From positions 1,012,169 to 1,022,356 of the forward strand of contig MU646328.1 in the NCBI GenBank assembly GCA_026770585.1: DNA of 10,188 nt. The letters run 5' to 3'. The translations under genes and the position numbers were made by a program. Origin of the DNA: Baffinella frigidus (lineage: Eukaryota > Cryptophyceae > Cryptomonadales > Baffinellaceae). The notes beneath the pieces are model-generated. The model saw nothing but the letters and a program-made list of their open reading frames with translations, did no database searches and had not been told where the DNA came from. Below are positions 9,201-10,188 of the stretch, piece after piece (position 1 is the first letter of the stretch; the number at the start of each line of letters is the position of its first letter).

Positions 9201-9502
9201 GAGACGTTCCGGGAGGGGCGTCGGGTGCGGGGCGGCCAGGTTTACCCTAAACCCTAAACCCTTAAACCCTACACCCTCAACCGCTAAGCCCCTAAACCCT
9301 AAATCCTAGATTCGGCCAGTTCGACGCGCTGGTCCAGTGGCTCAACCCCCAAACCCCCAAACCCCAAACCCCAAATCCCAAACCCTGACCCCAAACCCCA
9401 AACCAGGAGAAAATCCTGCGCCGGTGGCTCCACGCCTGCCTCGCCACGAGCGTGGTCACATGGCGGGGCGTTGCTAAGGCCAGCCGGCGGCTCAGGCTCG
9501 TG
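82..9502 (+). CDS. Giant Sfi1-like repeat protein gene, 22 exons, partial at both ends
   Basis: Seen: the spliced exons 82-227, 406-445, 651-682, 861-986, 1214-1289, 1754-1863, 2043-2141, 2527-2621, 3143-3203, 3353-3415, 3928-3978, 4176-4236, 4304-4342, 4574-4672, 4815-4886, 5018-5190, 5287-5431, 5553-5605, 5847-5886, 6043-9024, 9174-9239 and 9407-9502 total 4725 nt, or 1575 codons without a stop. The product repeats every 33 residues, ending in A-F-x-R-W, with 47 motif Trp and a single Pro (exon 16). Spacing is 36 at the exon 8/9 and 19/20 junctions and 40 in three units of exon 20. Family knowledge: Sfi1 repeats (F-x-x-W, about 33 residues) form one long helix that binds centrin at spindle poles, centrosomes and basal bodies. 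Inference: at 0.15 nm per residue this part would make a helix of about 236 nm. No start, stop, promoter or poly(A) site lies in the window. Another long helical repeat protein remains possible. The exon structure is firmer than the family name. Confidence 0.75.
228..405 (+). repeat. Intron 1, telomere-like repeat
   Basis: The donor is GTGATT and the acceptor CCCCAG. The 5' part is built of AACCAGA heptamers and the remainder of CCCTAAA and CCATAAA variants. Confidence 0.75.
406..445 (+). CDS. Sfi1-like exon 2
   Basis: It starts with the last base of the Arg codon followed by W-V-E-S-V-G-E-L-R (registers 33, 1-12). The donor is GAG|GTGCTG, phase 0. It is nearly identical at its 5' end to exon 17 (5287), which has no intron at this point. 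Confidence 0.75.
446..650 (+). repeat. Intron 2, near-pure CCCTAAA
   Basis: The tract contains no AG dinucleotide until the acceptor CCCTAG at 645-650. A long perfect CCCTAAA run sits at its 3' end, so the acceptor AG is formed from a repeat unit. Confidence 0.78.
651..682 (+). CDS. Sfi1-like exon 3, micro-exon
   Basis: It is 32 nt and encodes V-M-H-T-V-A-T-R-L-L plus two bases of a Gln codon (registers 13-23). The donor is CA|GTAAAC. Joining to exon 4 gives L-L-Q-R-E-I-S-R-A-F, matching the uninterrupted L-F-Q-R-E-I-S-R-A-F of exon 17, which confirms both splice sites. Confidence 0.78.
683..860 (+). repeat. Intron 3, telomere-like repeat with CCACAAA array
   Basis: The donor is GTAAAC and the acceptor CACCAG. 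Five perfect CCACAAA units lie at 709-743. A GC-rich island at 744-766 cannot be an exon because no AG precedes it. The rest is CCCCAAA-type repeat. Confidence 0.75.
861..986 (+). CDS. Sfi1-like exon 4
   Basis: It encodes R-E-I-S-R-A-F-A-T-W, then a full unit ending A-A-A-F-A-R, with K-I-A-C-R-I-R-N at registers 16-23. Start is phase 2 after CACCAG and the donor is CG|GTGAAC. It is continuous through L-K-G-K-I-A, where its paralogue (exons 17-18) has an intron. Confidence 0.82.
987..1213 (+). repeat. Intron 4, degenerate telomere-like repeat
   Basis: The donor is GTGAAC and the acceptor TCCCAG. The heptamers are strongly diverged (CCCTAAG, CTCTAAG, CCCCAAA) and, unlike intron 2, hold many internal AG dinucleotides. 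A roughly 45-bp higher-order period is visible at 1090-1205. Confidence 0.72.
1214..1289 (+). CDS. Sfi1-like exon 5
   Basis: It encodes W-S-E-N-V-V-E ... G-V-M-A-R-L-V-S-R-W-T-S-Q (registers 33, 1-24). The donor is CAG|GTCGAA, phase 0. Readthrough would hit TAA within four codons. It is paralogous to exon 19, which is interrupted after register 12. Confidence 0.77.
1299..1445. mobile_element. Foldback (MITE-like) element, copy 1
   Basis: It is a 147-bp near-perfect inverted repeat with arms of about 50 bp and termini TAATC / GATGA. It is flanked by AATC at 1295-1298 and 1446-1449. No coding capacity is visible. It shares its core (GCAACGAAATTTACTACA region) and layout with 9786-9926, but not the outer arm sequence. 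It carries an extra 6 bp (GGCAAC doubled) in the left arm. Confidence 0.8.
1522..1581 (+). pseudogene. Duplicated 5' end of exon 6
   Basis: This 60-bp copy matches 1739-1798 at 58 positions, including the pyrimidine tract, CAG acceptor and the A-F-A-R-W-R-E-A-T-R-E coding part. It then runs into transposon sequence with an early in-frame stop, so it cannot encode a complete unit. Confidence 0.75.
1582..1729 (-). mobile_element. Truncated inverted-repeat element
   Basis: It is a reverse-oriented relative of 3466-3703 covering its left terminal repeat and internal part (GGGTCGGGGTCGGGGAGTCG motif on the minus strand). The other terminal repeat, roughly 85 bp, is missing. The surviving terminus GTACAG is followed by TA. 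Confidence 0.75.
1754..1863 (+). CDS. Sfi1-like exon 6
   Basis: It encodes A-T-H-A-A-F-A-R-W-R-E-A-T-R-E ... L-R-I-L-A-R-L ... R-R-A and two bases of Arg (registers 25-33, 1-28). The donor CG|GTACCA is chosen because only this cut joins exon 7 (C-F-T-R-W) at exactly 33 residues. Confidence 0.78.
1864..2042 (+). other. Intron 6, minisatellite and mixed sequence
   Basis: The donor is GTACCA and the acceptor AACCAG. It contains four 16-bp minisatellite units (1874-1937), then about 60 bp that I cannot assign, then a short telomere-like tract before the acceptor. Confidence 0.7.
1874..1937 (+). repeat. 16-bp minisatellite, four units
   Basis: The unit is TACACGTTTTCTCTNN, at 1874-1889, 1890-1905, 1906-1921 and 1922-1937. 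The first unit is the most diverged (GCCACGTTTTCTGTGG). It begins 10 bp after the donor and supplies T-rich sequence downstream of the splice site. Confidence 0.85.
2043..2141 (+). CDS. Sfi1-like exon 7
   Basis: It encodes C-F-T-R-W-A-E-S-A-E ... K-V-L-G-H-M ... A-L-L and two bases of Arg (registers 29-33, 1-28). The acceptor is AACCAG and the donor CG|GTTTAC. It is G-rich, with several GGG runs. Confidence 0.77.
2342..2392 (+). pseudogene. Partial duplicate of exon 8, first copy
   Basis: It follows CCCAG and reads A-W-G-K-W-R-G-V-V-A-R-R-R-V-E, with one base difference from exon 8 over this stretch, then ends in repeat. A GTGCCC at its end could act as a donor in the same phase as exon 8, so alternative use joined to exon 9 is conceivable but would lose 16 residues. 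Confidence 0.65.
2431..2481 (+). pseudogene. Partial duplicate of exon 8, second copy
   Basis: It follows GCCAG and is similar to exon 8, but TAG replaces the TGG codon (register 30) and several other bases differ. Inclusion would end translation. Confidence 0.72.
2527..2621 (+). CDS. Sfi1-like exon 8
   Basis: It encodes A-W-G-K-W-R-G-V-V-A-C-R-R ... L-L-E-K-A-S-R-R ... Y-A-H plus one base (registers 29-33, 1-27). Joined to exon 7 it gives R-A-W-G-K-W with correct spacing. The donor G|GTAAAC is the only phase-1 donor in the gene. The unit shared with exon 9 is 36 residues long. Confidence 0.72.
2622..3142 (+). repeat. Intron 8, long, with an unassigned unique segment
   Basis: The donor is GTAAAC and the acceptor AACCAG. 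Positions 2645-2781 are unique sequence, including a GGTTGA-TTTTT-TCAACC hairpin near 2667-2683. A 43-bp direct repeat follows at 2782-2824 and 2843-2885. The 3' part is period-11 repeat (CCTAAACCCTA) passing into pure CCCTAAA. Confidence 0.65.
2782..2885 (+). repeat. 43-bp direct repeat pair in intron 8
   Basis: The copies at 2782-2824 and 2843-2885 start CCCGAAACTCGGCG and end GGTCAACCCT, with several differences in the middle. Both end in a donor-like GGTCAACC, so they may be relics of a duplicated exon end. No Sfi1 motif is readable in them. Confidence 0.65.
3143..3203 (+). CDS. Sfi1-like exon 9
   Basis: It encodes A-L-V-G-A-V-D-E-W-R-E-S-T-E-K-S-R-A-L and two bases of Arg (register 11). 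The acceptor is AACCAG and the donor CG|GTCTTC. Readthrough meets TGA within three codons. The motif F is replaced by V (A-V-D-E-W). Confidence 0.73.
3204..3352 (+). repeat. Intron 9, octamer and heptamer telomere-like repeat
   Basis: The donor is GTCTTC and the acceptor AACCAG. Four perfect CCCTAAAA octamers (3254-3285) sit inside CCCTAAA and CCCTGAA heptamers. Confidence 0.75.
3353..3415 (+). CDS. Sfi1-like exon 10
   Basis: It encodes S-L-T-E-K-I-A-R-R-L-K-N-V-G-V-A-R-V-F-G and two bases of Arg. With exon 9 it completes a perfect 33-residue unit (R11|S12, K16-I17-A18, F30). The donor AG|GTGGAG cuts the R-W motif. Confidence 0.8.
3416..3927 (+). repeat. Intron 10, telomere-like repeat with an inserted element
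   Basis: The donor is GTGGAG and the acceptor GACCAG. A short CCCTAAA tract is followed by the complete inverted-repeat element (3466-3703), then period-11 and heptamer repeats to the acceptor. Confidence 0.75.
3466..3703. mobile_element. Inverted-repeat transposon-like element, complete, non-autonomous
   Basis: It is 238 bp with long imperfect terminal inverted repeats of roughly 60 bp (TTGTACTTTTCGGGTCAGCG ... and its complement). It is flanked by TA at 3464-3465 and 3704-3705. No transposase is encoded. TA flanks suggest Tc1/mariner-type mobilisation, which is inference. A truncated inverted relative lies at 1582-1729. Confidence 0.82.
3928..3978 (+). CDS. Sfi1-like exon 11
   Basis: It encodes W-G-E-N-V-G-E-I-V ... 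G-V-M-T and two bases of Arg (registers 33, 1-16). The acceptor is GACCAG. The donor is GC rather than GT (AG|GCAAAC). This is the only position that gives the correct phase and 33-residue spacing to exon 12. Confidence 0.75.
3979..4175 (+). repeat. Intron 11, GC-AG, telomere-like repeat
   Basis: It starts GCAAACCCTAGACCC and ends AAACCAG. The body is CCCTAAA changing to CCCCAAA toward the 3' end. Confidence 0.7.
4176..4236 (+). CDS. Sfi1-like exon 12
   Basis: It encodes L-I-A-H-W-M-R-R-S-A-S-R-A-F-S-G-W-R-D-G (registers 17-33, 1-3), starting with the last base of Arg16. The donor is GGG|GTAAGC, phase 0, the most consensus-like donor in the gene. Confidence 0.78.
4237..4303 (+). repeat. Intron 12, shortest (67 bp)
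   Basis: The donor is GTAAGC and the acceptor CCCTAG. It consists of about nine degenerate telomere-like heptamers and little else, which sets a minimum working size for this intron type. Confidence 0.77.
4304..4342 (+). CDS. Sfi1-like exon 13, micro-exon
   Basis: Thirteen codons: V-E-E-R-V-R-L-R-A-L-G-R-K (registers 4-16). The acceptor is CCCTAG and the donor AAG|GTCAGG, phase 0. Confidence 0.75.
4343..4573 (+). repeat. Intron 13, telomere-like repeat
   Basis: The donor is GTCAGG and the acceptor GACCCAG. It is a mixture of CCCTAAA, CCCTAAT, CTCTAAA and CCCCAAA heptamers with no other visible content. Confidence 0.75.
4574..4672 (+). CDS. Sfi1-like exon 14
   Basis: Exactly 33 codons, one full repeat length: I-I-R-R-A-T ... 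C-V-A-K-W-R-T-Q-I-E-E-D ... G-K-K (registers 17-33, 1-16). The acceptor is CCCAG|ATC, the only exon here whose first base is not G. The donor is AAG|GTTCAC. Confidence 0.8.
4673..4814 (+). repeat. Intron 14, telomere-like repeat
   Basis: The donor is GTTCAC and the acceptor AAAAAAG. There is a perfect CCCTAAA run in the middle. The flanking ends are both AAG|GTT, as if the site had been duplicated on insertion. Confidence 0.75.
4815..4886 (+). CDS. Sfi1-like exon 15
   Basis: Twenty-four codons: V-V-T-R-L-M-M ... S-V-D-R-W-R-E-S-V-E-E-L (registers 17-33, 1-7). The donor is CTG|GTAACC, phase 0. Confidence 0.78.
4887..5017 (+). repeat. Intron 15, ten perfect CACCAAA units
   Basis: The donor is GTAACC and the acceptor CCCCAG, with no AG before it. 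Ten perfect CACCAAA heptamers occupy 4906-4975. The sequence on both sides is ordinary CCCTAAA / CCCCAAA. Confidence 0.82.
5018..5190 (+). CDS. Sfi1-like exon 16
   Basis: It encodes V-R-V-R-E-I-L-Q-K ... K-C-F-L-P-W-R-R-A-A-A-E-L-K ... R-K-V-V-F-R-I ... A-R-C-F-G and two bases of Arg. It holds the only proline of the reconstructed protein (register 32, before W). The donor CG|GTGAAC cuts the R-W motif. Confidence 0.82.
5191..5286 (+). repeat. Intron 16, telomere-like repeat
   Basis: 96 bp of CCCTAAA and CCCCAAA heptamers. The donor is GTGAAC and the acceptor CCCTAG, with no internal AG. Confidence 0.8.
5287..5431 (+). CDS. Sfi1-like exon 17
   Basis: It encodes W-V-E-S-V-G-E-V-A ... K-A-V-K-R-L-F-Q-R-E-I-S-R-A-F-S-T-W-R-E-T-V ... 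S-S-L-K. It is paralogous to exons 2+3+4 but without the two introns found there. The donor AAG|GTCACC, phase 0, adds one that exon 4 lacks. Confidence 0.83.
5432..5552 (+). repeat. Intron 17, mixed start, telomere-like body
   Basis: The donor is GTCACC and the acceptor TTCTCTTTGCAG, with a true pyrimidine tract. About 55 bp of non-repeat sequence follows the donor, then CCCTAAA-type repeat. The tetramer GTCA occurs at both intron ends (5432-5435 and 5553-5556). Confidence 0.76.
5553..5605 (+). CDS. Sfi1-like exon 18
   Basis: It encodes V-K-I-A-N-R-I-R-N-L-G-S-A-A-A-F-G and two bases of Arg (registers 15-32). It is paralogous to the 3' half of exon 4. The donor is CG|GTGAAA. Confidence 0.83.
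5606..5846 (+). repeat. Intron 18, telomere-like repeat
   Basis: The donor is GTGAAA and the acceptor ACCCAG. A perfect CCCTAAA run lies near 5761-5826, among the longest in the window. Nothing else is visible. Confidence 0.8.
5847..5886 (+). CDS. Sfi1-like exon 19
   Basis: It encodes W-G-E-N-V-A-E-L-V-R-I-R-G (registers 33, 1-12). The donor is GGG|GTAAAT, phase 0. It is paralogous to the start of exon 5, which continues without an intron here. Confidence 0.78.
5887..6042 (+). repeat. Intron 19, telomere-like repeat
   Basis: The donor is GTAAAT and the acceptor AACACCAG, with no internal AG. It has CCCCGCA units at the 5' end, then CCCTAAA. Confidence 0.8.
6043..9024 (+). CDS. Sfi1-like exon 20, 994-codon intronless repeat array
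   Basis: The GTG at 6043 is a splice junction after CACCAG, not a start codon. The donor is GAG|GTTAAA at 9025, and readthrough stops three codons later. Seen: 29 motif-ending Trp, no proline, and 33-residue units of consensus x-E-N-V-S-E-S-R-R-M-V-S-V-M-T-K-I-A-x-R-I-K-N-V-x-L-A-G-A-F-Q-R-W, except units 4, 8 and 16, which carry seven extra residues (6313-6432, 6730-6849, 7543-7662). The first segment, joined to exon 19, is 36 residues. Units are far more alike than those of exons 2-19, and every fourth unit shares variants, pointing to recent block-wise tandem expansion. It is roughly two thirds of the coding sequence in the window. Family knowledge: each F-x-x-W unit of Sfi1 binds one centrin. 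Centrin binding here is inferred from spacing and the hydrophobic pattern only. Confidence 0.88.
9025..9173 (+). repeat. Intron 20, telomere-like repeat
   Basis: The donor is GTTAAA and the acceptor AAACAG, with no internal AG. CCCCAAA units give way to perfect CCCTAAA near 9116-9170. Confidence 0.8.
9174..9239 (+). CDS. Sfi1-like exon 21
   Basis: It encodes V-A-A-A-F-E-T-W-S-E-T-F-R-E-G-R-R-V-R-G-G-Q (registers 26-33, 1-14) and completes the last unit of exon 20 at exact spacing. The donor is CAG|GTTTAC, phase 0. Confidence 0.8.
9240..9406 (+). repeat. Intron 21, telomere-like repeat with a GC-rich island
   Basis: The donor is GTTTAC and the acceptor AACCAG. An island at 9309-9345 follows CCTAG and reads F-D-A-L-V-Q-W in one frame. 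It has no usable donor and breaks the 33-residue register, so it is kept in the intron as a possible exon relic. Confidence 0.72.
9407..9502 (+). CDS. Sfi1-like exon 22, last in window
   Basis: Thirty-two codons: E-K-I-L-R-R-W-L ... T-S-V-V-T-W-R-G-V-A-K-A-S-R-R-L-R-L-V (registers 15-33, 1-13). The donor is GTG|GTACAC, phase 0. The next exon must lie beyond the window or within the unclear 9640-9780 segment. Confidence 0.78.
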
Positions 9503-9531
9503 GTACACCCTACACCCTACACCCTAAACTT
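9503..9531 (+). repeat. Short telomere-like spacer
   Basis: It begins with the donor GTACAC and continues with CCCTACA units that separate exon 22 from its broken duplicate. Confidence 0.65.
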
Positions 9532-9628
9532 GAGGAAAATTTGCGCCGGTGGCTCCACGCCTTGCCTCGCAACGAGCGTGGTCACATGGCGGGGCGTCGC
9601 TAAGGCCAGCGGGCGCCTGAGGCGTGTG
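9532..9628 (+). pseudogene. Broken duplicate of exon 22, first copy
   Basis: It is 97 nt against 96 in exon 22, with strong identity. One extra T in the C-A-C-L region shifts the frame to a TAA, and no AG precedes the homologous start. It ends at a GTG|GTACTA donor-like site. Confidence 0.8.
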
Positions 9629-9769
9629 GTACTACACCCTACACCTGAAACCGGGTCACGATTTCGAAATGAAAGAATGTCTAAGAATTCACCTGGAAAG
9701 CTTGCGACTCCGTAGGGAAATAGTCAAGTAGGTTCAAATTGCCAAACTCCCAAGGACCTCGAAAACGCG
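9629..9769 (+). other. Unassigned lower-GC segment
   Basis: It is unlike both the repeats and the exons. A short CCCTACA remnant leads into about 115 bp with no recognised motif. It may contain the diverged 5' half of a third exon 22 copy, but I find no acceptor that fits the phase. Confidence 0.45.
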
Positions 9770-9971
9770 ACGCGCGTTGTCACATTAATCTCCATAGAAG
9801 TATTAATTAATTGCTTTTGGGCAACGAAAATTACTACACGATTTGCTCATAAAAGTAGTAGTAAAGCATTTGTGTAGTAAATTTTGTTGCGCCAAAAGCA
9901 ATTGATTAATACTTTTGTGGAGATGAACATGGAGGGGCGTGGCTGAGGCCAGCCGGCGGTTGAGGCTCGTG
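9770..9971 (+). pseudogene. Third exon 22-like copy, split by a foldback element
   Basis: Left part 9770-9785 reads T-R-V-V-T and right part 9930-9971 reads W-R-G-V-A-E-A-S-R-R-L-R-L-V, then GTG|GTAAAA. The foldback element lies inside the Trp codon. Taking out the element and one ACAT copy would give a continuous exon 22-like end. Confidence 0.72.
9786..9926. mobile_element. Foldback (MITE-like) element, copy 2
   Basis: It is a 141-bp inverted repeat with arms of about 53 bp and termini TAATC / GATGA, flanked by ACAT at 9782-9785 and 9927-9930. It has the same core and layout as 1299-1445, but its outer arms are AT-rich instead of GC-rich. No coding capacity. Confidence 0.82.
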
Positions 9972-10117
9972 GTAAAACCTGAGCAATAAACCGTAGGCAG
10001 TAGACACTAGACACTAGATGGTCGACACTAGACACTAAATACTAAACACTCGACACAAAACACTGAGCCCTAAACCCTAAACCCTAACCCCTAAACAGTG
10101 ACACTAAACACTAAACC

Positions 10118-10177
<60 letters not shown>

Positions 10178-10188
10178 ACCCCAAACCC
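9972..10188 (+). repeat. Telomere-like repeat to window end
   Basis: It starts with a donor-like GTAAAA and continues with diverged units (AGACACT, AAACACT), then CCCTAAA, then nine perfect CCCTCAA heptamers at 10116-10178. It is presumably the next intron, open at the window edge. Confidence 0.72.

Noticed and set aside
9309-9345. Coding exon at 9309-9345
   Set aside because: It has no suitable donor. Exon 21 to exon 22 (Q14|E15) gives exact 33-residue spacing without it.
1-10188. A true chromosome end (terminal telomere)
   Set aside because: The tracts are degenerate, interspersed with phase-consistent exons and present on both sides of the coding array. A terminal telomere would be a long uniform array at one edge.
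1-10188. CRISPR array or bacterial repeat locus
   Set aside because: The spacing is irregular, the islands are coding and the junctions are spliceosomal. There are no uniform direct repeats with unique spacers.
1-10188. tRNA, rRNA or other structured RNA genes
   Set aside because: No such motifs were seen. The only strong hairpins are the two transposon-like foldback elements.

Overview
The window is nuclear DNA from a eukaryote, most likely a unicellular alga or other protist with Arabidopsis-type telomere chemistry (CCCTAAA / TTTAGGG). It lies wholly inside one large gene on the + strand. Short GC-rich islands alternate with tracts of degenerate CCCTAAA-like repeats. Each island ends at a GT (one GC) and the next begins after an AG. 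I cannot name the species. Cryptophyte, green-lineage and alveolate algae are all possible, and nothing here separates them.

Joining 22 islands from 82 to 9502 gives one open frame of 1575 codons. It is partial at both ends, and every junction agrees in phase. The product is a head-to-tail array of a roughly 33-residue repeat (K16-I-A-x-R-I ... L26-A-x-A-F-x-R-W33, then x-E-N-V-x-E). This resembles the centrin-binding repeats of Sfi1, the spindle pole body / centrosome / basal body protein. There are 47 motif tryptophans, spaced exactly 33 residues apart except two gaps of 36 and three of 40. The array has only one proline. These regularities hold across the splice junctions and are the main proof that the exon calls are right.

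Layout: exons 1-19 (82-5886) are small (32-173 bp) and sequence-diverged. Exon 20 (6043-9024) is one intronless 2982-bp array of 29 similar units with a 4-unit higher-order period. Exons 21-22 (9174-9502) are small again. From 9503 to the end there are only telomere-like repeats, two broken copies of exon 22 and a foldback element.

The introns are the striking part. Most consist almost entirely of telomere-like heptamers, always with the C-rich strand in sense. Read this way, CCCTAAA contains neither GT nor AG. Individual introns carry private variants (CACCAAA x10, CCACAAA x5, CCCTAAAA x4). Two paralogous exon blocks have different introns, so introns were gained or lost after repeat duplication. 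Two non-autonomous transposon families are present: a foldback family with matching 4-bp flanks (1299-1445, 9786-9926), and a TA-flanked inverted-repeat family (3466-3703, with a truncated inverted copy near 1582-1729). Several exons have broken duplicates in neighbouring introns.
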